This document shows, in pieces, positions 1 to 5,318 of a DNA stretch of 8,581 nucleotides. Source of the stretch: Desulfovibrio sp. (GTDB lineage: Bacteria > Desulfobacterota > Desulfovibrionia > Desulfovibrionales > Desulfovibrionaceae). Made by a program: the position numbers and the translations under genes. How positions within the stretch are numbered: position 1 is the stretch's first letter; every line of letters starts with the position of its first letter. The notes beneath the pieces are model-generated. The model had not been told where the DNA came from. It was given only the letters and a program-made list of their open reading frames with translations, and ran no database searches. The stretch is from contig JAITEY010000041.1 of the NCBI GenBank assembly GCA_031281815.1, positions 1 through 8,581 on the forward strand, in the 5' to 3' direction.

Positions 1-323
1 ATGACGTCTTTCATCTTGGCGCTGCTGTGGATGAGGTCGGGAATCGTGGACAAGTCGGCCACAATGTCTTTCAGGCCCGTCTGTGCCTTGAAAGGAAGCT
101 TGGCGCCCAAAGCCGCCGGCGTATGGCACTCGTTACAGTCGAACTGTCTGTGCACGCTTTGCCTGTGCGTCCATGCGGCCTCGCCCATGGCGTGGCAGCT
201 TGCGCAAAAGGCTGCGCCGTCGGTGGCCTTGACCGAGTATGACGCAACAAACAGGACAACTATGCCGGCAACAAAAGCCGTGAACGCGGCAGTCCCTTTT
301 CCGTTTGTGCTGGGGTTCGGCAT
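1..323 (-). CDS. nrfH: Cytochrome c nitrite reductase small subunit NrfH (5' part, cut by window edge)
   Basis: NrfH is a membrane-anchored tetraheme cytochrome of the NapC/NrfH family. It takes electrons from menaquinol and passes them to the periplasmic nitrite reductase NrfA, which makes ammonium. The first 107 residues are visible. Residues 12-31 form one hydrophobic anchor segment. Heme motif 1 is CASCH (40-44), followed by Met46, the expected unusual heme-1 ligand. Heme motif 2 is CNECH (63-67). The stretch LPFKAQTGLKD (76-86) keeps the Lys (K79) and Asp (D86) that in Desulfovibrio vulgaris NrfH lie near the quinol site and heme 1; the offset from that protein is a constant 3 residues. 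The start is ATG at 323-321, with AAGGAG five bases upstream (plus-strand 329-334). About one third of the protein, with hemes 3 and 4, lies beyond the window, and nrfA is expected to follow. The gene stands alone here, after 345 bp of non-coding DNA. Confidence 0.93.
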   Translation of the reverse strand, partial: MPNPSTNGKGTAAFTAFVAGIVVLFVASYSVKATDGAAFCASCHAMGEAAWTHRQSVHRQFDCNECHTPAALGAKLPFKAQTGLKDIVADLSTIPDLIHSSAKMKDV

Positions 324-497
324 GGGCTCTCCTTGGTGACAGGTTATGCTGAACTATATCCTTTTTCAGGAGTCCACCACATAACAGCATACCGCGCACA
401 GGAGAACAACCCTCATTATTGTTGTGAATTATGTTTTTTTCGGCAGTTCGAAGAAAATATATCTTTCTGCGAAACGTATCGTGATATGGAGCAAATA

Positions 498-594
498 CCG
501 TGGGGTGCGAATCTCCCCGATGAGGGACGTCGGCCTGCGCAAGCGCAGGGCCGACCGGGGAAATCATTTCCCACGGCCGCCGGAGGCGCATAAA
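498..594. repeat. Structured intergenic element, copy A of a modular REP-like family
   Basis: Several nested inverted repeats sit in under 100 bases. An outer pair CCGTGGG (498-504) / CCCACGG (570-576) encloses a long stem, 529-540 against 543-555 (12 pairs, one bulged G, two-base AA turn), and a hyphenated palindrome GGGAAAT-C-ATTTCCC (558-572). An alternative stem GGGG (502-505) / CCCC (514-517) competes with the outer pair. The element ends in CCGCCGGAGGCGCATAAA (577-594). The palindrome core and the terminal motif both recur, in the same order and orientation, in the element at 5179-5280. I take this as an intergenic extragenic-palindrome-type repeat rather than a gene-specific riboswitch, because the two copies lie near unrelated genes. 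Family membership is inferred from only two copies. Confidence 0.6.
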
Positions 595-617
595 TCAACA
601 TTGCAATGTTTCAATGT

Positions 618-642
618 TCGGCCTTGCGCCTGCTCAGGCCGA
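618..642. repeat. Inverted repeat with 11-nt loop, downstream of murJ
   Basis: TCGGCCT (618-624) and AGGCCGA (636-642) are perfect 7-bp arms around an 11-base loop. It is the second hairpin met by a transcript leaving murJ, directly after the one at 646-664. It could help stabilise or terminate the murJ mRNA 3' end. No U-rich run follows it, so an intrinsic terminator role is not shown. Confidence 0.5.
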
Positions 643-645
643 GGG

Positions 646-664
646 TTCGGGGCGAAGCCCCGAA
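646..664 (-). terminator. Perfect 8-bp stem-loop four bases after the murJ stop
   Basis: TTCGGGGC (646-653) and GCCCCGAA (657-664) pair perfectly around a three-base loop. On the minus strand the hairpin begins four bases after the murJ stop codon, the usual place for a 3'-end structure of the rsm22-GT4-murJ operon. It lacks the following U tract of a classical Rho-independent terminator, so it may protect the mRNA end or act with Rho. A GC-rich GGGGCGAAGCCCC core is also a common motif in dispersed palindromic repeats. Confidence 0.4.
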
Positions 665-668
665 TTAC

Positions 669-2300
669 TCAGTGTCTCCTTTGATTTTTCTTCAAAAGTT
701 TGTCGCGCGCGCGGCCGGCAAACCCGTACAGGGGAGCGTAAAGAAAAGGCGCGAAACGCCGGGCGAGCAGCACATAGACCGAGGCGAACACAACGGCGGA
801 AAATCCCGTCTGCACGGCCGCGCAGAGCAGAGATTCCGCCGCGTCCGCCGAGTATGCCGCATCGACCAAGTACGCCGCGCCCTGCTGCGCACCCAAAGCG
901 CAAATACCTGCGGGCAGGGAACACAGCAGGGCCGCCGCCGCTTTGCGCCCTTCAGTGCCCAAGGCGGAAATGCCGAATTTGCCGCGCAGGCGCAGGCAGA
1001 TGCCCAAGGTATACAAGGCGACCCCGGCAACGCCGGCCCCCGCGACACCTGCCGCGCCCAGGTATCGCGCCCCGAAAACATACAAAGGCAAAGCGGCCAA
1101 GGCGGCCGTGGTCCCGACCAGAGCCGGCGTCAGGGTATCCCTGTGCGCGTAAAAGGCACGGCCCGCAACCTGCTGCACAGCCCAGAACGGCACCCCGATC
1201 AGCAATATGCTCAACAGCACTCCCGAATCCAAGGCGGCCTGAGCGGAAAAATCTCCCTGCCTGAAGATGAGTCGCATGATCGGCCCGGCCGCGCTCTGCA
1301 TCCAGAGCGTCAGGGGCAGGGCGACCATCAGGGTGTTGCCGGCGGCGGAGTGCAACGTTGCCGCAAAGCGCTCCCGTTCCCCGCGGGCGGCCAGCGCGGC
1401 GAGGAAGGGATAGGATGCGACTCCGGCTGCCTGGGCGACCACCCCGACCGGCACCTGCATGATGCGCCGGGCGTAACTCAGCAGGCTGACCCCGCCTTCC
1501 CCGGCCAAGGAACCGAAAACACGCACCAACTGCTCGTCCAGAGCCACGATGCTCTGCCCGAGCATCAGCGGCAGCGCCAGGAAAAAAACCTGTTTCATGC
1601 GCGGATGCAGCAGGCACGGCGCAAACACCGCCCCACCCGCCCGCACGGCCAGCACCGGCAGGCAGAGGGCGCCGCTGAAAGCTCCGGCCGTGACTCCCCA
1701 GCAAAAGCCCTCCATGCCGCGTTCCGGAAAACAATACCACCCGAGAACCCCGAAAAGAATGATGCAGCCGTTGTACACCAGAGGGGTCAGGGCCGGGACG
1801 GCAAATTGCCGGCGGCAGTACAGCAGGGCTGTAAAACAGGCGCCGGGCAGAAAACAGGCTTGGGCGGGAAGAATGATGCGCAGAAAGAACACCAACCTGG
1901 CATGGGCTTCGGGCGCAAAACCCGGCGCGGCGAAGGGCGCGATGAACGGAGCCGCCGCCCAGGCCGCCGCCGTCAGAACGATAATGCACAGAGCCGCCCA
2001 GCACACGGATGCGGAAAAAAAACGCCGCGCATCGGCCTCGTCCTCGGCAAAAGCGGCGGAAAGCAAGGGTACCAGAGTGACGGAAAAATACCCGCCCGCC
2101 ATGAGATAATTGAGAAAATCGGGAACGGTAAAGGCGGCGAAATAGATGTCCGCCTCGGCGCTCGTCCCGAAATAATAGGCGATAATCTTGTCCCGCACCA
2201 ATCCCATGACGCGGGACAACAAAACCCCAATGCCCAAGGCGAGGGCGGCCGCCCCCATGCCCTGCGTGCGCGTGAGCAGGTTATTCTTCGCCGCAGTCAC
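669..2300 (-). CDS. murJ: Lipid II flippase MurJ (MviN family)
   Basis: MurJ moves the peptidoglycan precursor lipid II across the cytoplasmic membrane. From GTG at 2300 the product is 543 residues, close to the usual 500-530, almost entirely hydrophobic helices, consistent with the 13-14 membrane segments of this MOP-superfamily transporter. The N-terminal signature SRVMGLVRDK (residues 29-38) supplies the Arg-rich patch (R30, R36) and D37 that match functionally important R18, R24 and D25 of Escherichia coli MurJ; APGF follows in the third helix region, as in the family. The frame is open further upstream, to 2387, but that part lies inside the glycosyltransferase gene. GTG 2300 places the signature at a normal distance and overlaps the upstream stop by 20 bp. 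The shadine-Dalgarno match there is weak, and ATG at 2258 is an alternative that would shorten the first helix. It is the last gene of its operon. Confidence 0.93.
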   Translation of the reverse strand: MTAAKNNLLTRTQGMGAAALALGIGVLLSRVMGLVRDKIIAYYFGTSAEADIYFAAFTVPDFLNYLMAGGYFSVTLVPLLSAAFAEDEADARRFFSASVCWAALCIIVLTAAAWAAAPFIAPFAAPGFAPEAHARLVFFLRIILPAQACFLPGACFTALLYCRRQFAVPALTPLVYNGCIILFGVLGWYCFPERGMEGFCWGVTAGAFSGALCLPVLAVRAGGAVFAPCLLHPRMKQVFFLALPLMLGQSIVALDEQLVRVFGSLAGEGGVSLLSYARRIMQVPVGVVAQAAGVASYPFLAALAARGERERFAATLHSAAGNTLMVALPLTLWMQSAAGPIMRLIFRQGDFSAQAALDSGVLLSILLIGVPFWAVQQVAGRAFYAHRDTLTPALVGTTAALAALPLYVFGARYLGAAGVAGAGVAGVALYTLGICLRLRGKFGISALGTEGRKAAAALLCSLPAGICALGAQQGAAYLVDAAYSADAAESLLCAAVQTGFSAVVFASVYVLLARRFAPFLYAPLYGFAGRARDKLLKKNQRRH

Positions 2301-3396
2301 AGGCAAGTTCCAGGTATTCCCGCATACGTCGGTCGAACACTTCCGTGTCGAAGTTCGCCGCCCAGGCGGAAAGTACCGCGGGATCAAAGGCTTCGTGCAT
2401 CGCTTCCAGGCGATCCAGGCCGGCGTTCAGGCTTTCCGGTGTTTGTTCCGCAAAAAACAGCCCGGTCACACCGTCCTTGACTGTTTCCAGCGCGCCGCCG
2501 CGCGCATAGGCCAGGACAGGGCGGCCCGCGGCGGCGGCTTCCAGAGGGACGATGCCGAAGTCTTCTTCTCCGGGGAACACCAGCGCGCGCGCCTCCGCGA
2601 GCAGGCGCGCCGTTTCGGCGTCGTCGCGGCGCAGGGCAAAGGTAATGTTCGGACCCGCCGCGGCCTGGAGTTTTTTGCGCTGTTCACCGTCGCCGATAAT
2701 CAGCAGCTTGCGGCCCGAGGCGTTGAAGGCCTGTACCGCCAAGTCGCCTTTCTTGTAGGCGACGAGCTGTCCCAGGAACACGTAGGGGGCGTTTGCCGGC
2801 GGGGACGTGAAGACGCCGTCGGCCGGCCGGAAACGCGCGCAGTCCACCGGCGGGTATATCACCTCCGCCTCCCGGCGGTAATATTTGCGTATGCGTCCCG
2901 CCACCCAACGCGAATTGGCAATGAAACGGTCCACGCGGGCGGCTGAGGCATAATCCCACAGGCGCAGGCGGTGGGCAAAAAATTTGAATGCCGTCCGGGT
3001 CACGGGGCCGAAGCTCTCCTGGTAGTCCTGATACCGGTCCCATATGTAGCGCATGGGACTGTGGCAGTAACAGACATGCAGGCAGTCGGGCGCGGTGAGC
3101 ACTCCTTTGGCGGGCCCGGCCTCGCTGCTGATGACCATATCGTAGCCGCGCAGGTCGAGTTGCTCCAGAGCCGCCGGCATGAAGGGCAGATAGTGCCGGT
3201 ATCGAGTGACGGCACCGGGCAGACGGGCTATGAAAGTCGTCCGGATGCTGTGACGCAGTATCTCTTCCGATACGGCGGACCTGTCGAGAACATGCGTATA
3301 GATGTCGGCTTGGGGAAAAATGCGGCACAGACGTTCGAGCACTCTCTCTCCGCCGCGCATACCGGTCAGCCAATAATGAATAAGGGCGACTTTCAC
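2281..3396 (-). CDS. GT4-family glycosyltransferase (WbaZ-like)
   Basis: This is a 371-residue retaining glycosyltransferase of the GT-B fold, probably cytoplasmic or membrane-associated and using a nucleotide-sugar donor to build a surface polysaccharide or lipopolysaccharide glycan. The N-terminal domain opens with MKVALIHYWLTG and the glycine-rich loop GMRGGER (12-18), and has a CYCHSPMRYIWD block (109-120) typical of the WbaZ-like mannosyltransferase subgroup. The C-terminal donor domain has VFLGQLVAYKKGDLA (206-220) and the E-x7-E motif in EDFGIVPLE (278-286). The acceptor and sugar cannot be read from sequence, so I give no symbol. Translation starts at GTG 3396, whose GTGA overlaps the rsm22 TGA by four bases, so translational coupling is likely. 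The end overlaps murJ by 20 bp. Location next to murJ fits an envelope role. Confidence 0.9.
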   Translation of the reverse strand: MKVALIHYWLTGMRGGERVLERLCRIFPQADIYTHVLDRSAVSEEILRHSIRTTFIARLPGAVTRYRHYLPFMPAALEQLDLRGYDMVISSEAGPAKGVLTAPDCLHVCYCHSPMRYIWDRYQDYQESFGPVTRTAFKFFAHRLRLWDYASAARVDRFIANSRWVAGRIRKYYRREAEVIYPPVDCARFRPADGVFTSPPANAPYVFLGQLVAYKKGDLAVQAFNASGRKLLIIGDGEQRKKLQAAAGPNITFALRRDDAETARLLAEARALVFPGEEDFGIVPLEAAAAGRPVLAYARGGALETVKDGVTGLFFAEQTPESLNAGLDRLEAMHEAFDPAVLSAWAANFDTEVFDRRMREYLELACDCGEE

Positions 3397-5054
3397 GGTT
3401 TCCGCCGGGGTCCGTGCCGCGCCGGGGCGTTTCGCCGTTTCCCAGGACTCCCGGCTGCGTCGCCGGGTTCCCCGGCATTACCCTTGCGGGGCGCTGCCGT
3501 CTTGCCGGACGTTGTGGCTACGGAACCGCGGGGTTCTCCCCCGACGCCGGCTTTACGGGGCGCTGCCTTCTTGACGGGCGGCGTAGCGACGGAATCGCGG
3601 GGTTCCCCGACGCCGACCTTACGGGGCGGGACATCCGCAAGCGCGTAGACGGGCAAGCCGCTTTTGGCATCGCGCATTGTCCTGCCCGTCGCGTCTTTTC
3701 GCACCGAGGCCCGGACGAGCGCCAGCGAAGGAATATGCCGTGCGTCCGCCAGGAGCACCAGACCGCTTTCCGAACATGCGTAGCGCGCGGGCGCGTTTTC
3801 GCCCGGCAGGGCTATGGGGTCGGAAAGTACGCGCAGTTCCGTCCGCGCGGCCGGTTCCCCGGCGTTTTCGGCGGCACCTGACCGGCGGGCCGCATTTCCT
3901 GCTCTTCCTGTGTTCCTCGTGCCCGCTGCGCCTCCTGTGTTCCCTGCATCACCGGTATTCCCTGCGCCTCCTGCGTTCCTCCTGTTACCGGTATTCCCTG
4001 CGCCTCCTGTGTTCCCCGTGTTGCCGGCATTCGCATAATATTCACCCGGCGTTGCCGACAGGCCGTCCGCATCGTTTGCCGCGAGCAGAAAGCTGAACGA
4101 GAGGCGTTTCTTCTGCAGCCCGGCCAGCCGGGTCAGGTCGCGCAAGGCGTCCGGAGCGCCGTCGGTCGAACATGTGAAGTGGCACCAGCCGGAGGAGCGG
4201 ACGCCCCAAGCCTGAGCGTCTCGTGATGCAGCGCCGTTCGGCTCCGCGCGCGTGTCGCGGAGCATGGGACAAGGGGCCTGGTGCGTGCAGGGCGCAAGCA
4301 CACGGCAACCGTGCGCCGACGCACCCTTGCGCAGCATGGCGACAATCTTGCCGCCCAGTCGCGTGCCCGGCTCAAGCACCAGGAGTCGGCCGCCCGGCTT
4401 CAGGCGAGCCGCCGCCGCCGCCGCCAGACCGTCCAGGTCGTCTTCCAGGGTTTCCGCTTCCCGATTGCCGCGTCCTCCGCGCAGTTCATTCAGAACATTG
4501 AGGGCGGCGATCAGGTCGTAGGAGCCGCCCCGGCGCGGGAACAGCATGCGCTCCAGCGAAGCGCGCGCCGTGCGTATGCGCCAGGGGGAATCGGCTCCGG
4601 CCAGAGCGCGGAAAATATCCCTGCCCAGTTCCAGGGGATGCGGCGCGATATCGGCGCAAACAAATTCGAGCGGCAGGGAGCGCAGGTCCGGCCGGGCGCA
4701 CCAGAGCGCCGGCAGCAGGGTCAGGGGGCCGCTGCCCGCATCCAGGATGCGGGCGCCGGGGCCGAGGCCCAAGTCCAGATCCGGCAGCAGCCGCGACAGG
4801 CGGCAGATATTCCAGGGCAGGAAATAACGCAGATAGGCGGCCGTCAGACGCGGCGTCCGCCAGTAGGATCGGGAAACGCTCCCCCGCTCCGCCGTCAACA
4901 TGCGGGAGAGGTCGCGCACGGCCGCAGGCAGGTCCGCGCGCCGGGACGCGGGAACGGGACAAGCGGCGTCCAGGGCCGCCTGAATCCCCCGCATATCCTC
5001 GGCCGCGGCCGGGAGGCGGACCGCCGGGGCGCGGCTCGGTATGTTCACGTTCAC
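3393..5054 (-). CDS. Rsm22/METTL17-family methyltransferase-like protein with four-Cys Fe-S motif and repeat insertions
   Basis: The 553-residue product belongs to the small ribosomal subunit Rsm22 family, whose mitochondrial members (Rsm22, METTL17) help assemble the small ribosomal subunit and carry an iron-sulfur cluster. A class I SAM-type fold is seen: ILDAGSGPLTLLPALW (103-118, D105/G107/G109), acidic strand end D135, and ALNVLNEL (184-191). The cluster motif is C250-x5-C256-x5-C262 followed by WCHF with C291. The conserved C-terminal part resumes at RTELRVLSDPIALPG (404-418) and ends near residue 475. Two stretches look foreign to the family: a Gly-X-Y repeat at 342-389 and three basic repeats at 477-543. 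The start is GTG 5054, with GAGGA six bases upstream; GTG 5048 is an in-frame alternative. It is the first large gene of the operon, overlaps the upstream ORF by 4 bp and the GT4 gene by 4 bp. Bacterial function is poorly known. Confidence 0.85.
   Translation of the reverse strand: MNVNIPSRAPAVRLPAAAEDMRGIQAALDAACPVPASRRADLPAAVRDLSRMLTAERGSVSRSYWRTPRLTAAYLRYFLPWNICRLSRLLPDLDLGLGPGARILDAGSGPLTLLPALWCARPDLRSLPLEFVCADIAPHPLELGRDIFRALAGADSPWRIRTARASLERMLFPRRGGSYDLIAALNVLNELRGGRGNREAETLEDDLDGLAAAAAARLKPGGRLLVLEPGTRLGGKIVAMLRKGASAHGCRVLAPCTHQAPCPMLRDTRAEPNGAASRDAQAWGVRSSGWCHFTCSTDGAPDALRDLTRLAGLQKKRLSFSFLLAANDADGLSATPGEYYANAGNTGNTGGAGNTGNRRNAGGAGNTGDAGNTGGAAGTRNTGRAGNAARRSGAAENAGEPAARTELRVLSDPIALPGENAPARYACSESGLVLLADARHIPSLALVRASVRKDATGRTMRDAKSGLPVYALADVPPRKVGVGEPRDSVATPPVKKAAPRKAGVGGEPRGSVATTSGKTAAPRKGNAGEPGDAAGSPGKRRNAPARHGPRRKP
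3426..3626 (-). repeat. Three tandem 66/69/66-bp repeats coding the rsm22 C-terminal tail
   Basis: Residues 477-498, 499-521 and 522-543 of the Rsm22-family protein are imperfect copies of one 22-23-residue unit, each opening PRK (PRKVGVGEP, PRKAGVGGEP, PRKGNAGEP). The DNA copies are 3561-3626, 3492-3560 and 3426-3491. Copies 1 and 2 are the closest and copy 3 is diverged. The tail is rich in Lys, Arg, Pro, Gly and Ala, so it should be disordered and positively charged, suited to nucleic-acid contact. Copy 2 contains the short palindrome GAACC-CCGC-GGTTC. Confidence 0.8.
3888..4031 (-). repeat. In-frame 9-bp minisatellite (36-bp higher-order period) coding collagen-like Gly-X-Y
   Basis: Sixteen 9-base units encode residues 342-389 of the Rsm22-family protein, mostly NTG, NAG and GAG triplets, so Gly falls at nearly every third residue. 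A higher-order period of 36 bp is visible: CTGCGCCTCCTG recurs on the plus strand at 3926, 3962 and 3998, and a 23-base match starts at 3951 and 3987. Because the unit is a multiple of three, gains or losses would stay in frame. The array sits between conserved family blocks, so it is an insertion in a loop rather than part of the fold. Confidence 0.88.
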
Positions 5055-5117
5055 GGCATATCCTCGGCCGGGAGGTGAGCCGCCGGGGCGCGGCCCGGCA
5101 TGCTCACGGCATATCCT
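4991..5117 (-). repeat. Imperfect tandem duplication across the rsm22 translation start
   Basis: On the plus strand GCATATCCT occurs at 4991, 5056 and 5109, marking two adjacent units of 65 and 53 bp. Between these marks both units carry CGGCCGGGAGG and CCGCCGGGGCGCGGC-type sequence in the same order. The 12-bp length difference is two 6-bp insertions in the rsm22-proximal copy. The duplication copies the ribosome binding site and GTG start, giving rsm22 a second initiation signal 53 bp upstream in another frame. Confidence 0.82.
5051..5107 (-). CDS. 18-codon upstream ORF overlapping the rsm22 start (duplicated start region)
   Basis: GTG at 5107, preceded by AAGGAT six bases upstream, opens an 18-residue frame, VSMPGRAPAAHLPAEDMP, ending in TGA at 5053-5051. 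The GTG of rsm22 occupies 5054-5052, so the stop and start overlap as GTGA. The peptide resembles the rsm22 N-terminus (NIPSRAPAVRLP then AAAEDM), because the two are copies of one duplicated segment read in different frames. It may work as a translationally coupled leader that feeds ribosomes onto rsm22, or it may be a relic with no role. There is no direct evidence that it is translated. Confidence 0.4.
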   Translation of the reverse strand: MSMPGRAPAAHLPAEDMP

Positions 5118-5178
5118 TGCGTTGTGTCGTCACAGATACACCCCATAGTACCGTGTAACATATCAATTTTCGTGCCGG
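5118..5178. other. Upstream region of the rsm22 operon
   Basis: This AT-richer stretch between the duplicated start region and the structured element is where the rsm22 operon promoter should lie, if the operon is not read through from hom. A TTGATA hexamer is present on the minus strand near 5160-5166, but no -10 hexamer stands at acceptable spacing, so I do not call a promoter. GTGTAACA at 5153-5160 is the inverted partner of TGTTACAC at 5288-5295. Confidence 0.4.
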
Positions 5179-5280
5179 CCCCTATTGAGGGGTGCAGGGG
5201 AAATCATTCCCCCTGCCGGGTCCAGGGCGGAGCCTTGGCTGCCGGGTCCAGAGCGGAGCCTTGGCCGCCGGAGGCATAAA
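5179..5280. repeat. Structured intergenic element, copy B of a modular REP-like family
   Basis: From left to right there is a short stem CCCCT/AGGGG (5179-5183/5188-5192, ATTG loop), a 7-bp stem GCAGGGG (5194-5200) / CCCCTGC (5210-5216) around AAATCATTC, two 26-bp tandem units (5214-5239 and 5240-5265) differing at one base, and the terminal motif CCGCCGGAGGCATAAA (5265-5280). Each 26-bp unit carries its own weak hairpin around CGGAG. The palindrome core and terminal motif match the element at 498-594, which lacks the 26-bp units. It lies downstream of hom and upstream of the rsm22 operon. It may serve as the hom transcript 3' end, but no U tract is present. Confidence 0.7.
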
Positions 5281-5318
5281 AACAAAGTGTTACACAGCAA
5301 TGGATACACCTGCGTTTT

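Larger units (their letters stand above)
324..668. other. Intergenic region between nrfH and murJ; nrfH leader and repeat-like structures
   Basis: No convincing gene lies in these 345 bases; open frames crossing it have no recognisable product. It separates two minus-strand genes, so it should hold the end of the murJ transcript and the nrfH promoter. Positions 410-480 are clearly AT-rich against a GC-rich background and are the likeliest promoter area, but I could not find a well-spaced -35/-10 pair. Within the leader, TATGCTG (345-351) and its reverse complement CAGCATA (385-391) form a 7-bp inverted repeat close to the nrfH start. Further right are the structured element at 498-594, a 14-bp palindrome at 597-610 and two hairpins at 618-664. 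Confidence 0.7.

Noticed and set aside
348..361. Possible sigma54 site (GG-N10-GC) upstream of nrfH
   Set aside because: The GG and GC spacing fits, and nrf genes can be sigma54-controlled in Desulfovibrio, but almost none of the other consensus bases match.
421..440. TTGTGA half-site resembling a CRP/FNR/HcpR operator
   Set aside because: Only one half is present; the expected inverted partner is missing.
133..591. 152-codon minus-strand frame across the nrfH leader
   Set aside because: It overlaps nrfH out of frame, runs through the structured element and resembles no known protein.
498..594. Gene-specific riboswitch upstream of nrfH
   Set aside because: No known riboswitch consensus was recognised, and the core and end motifs recur near unrelated genes.
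952..2004. 350-codon minus-strand frame inside murJ
   Set aside because: It is an alternative frame of a clear membrane flippase gene, Gly/Arg-rich, with no family signature.
606..2480. 624-codon plus-strand open frame
   Set aside because: It lies opposite murJ, has no recognisable family, is biased to Arg/Gly/Gln/Pro, and is explained by GC-rich third codon positions of murJ on the other strand.
3888..4031. CRISPR array
   Set aside because: The repeats are 9 bp, contiguous, in coding frame and without unique spacers.
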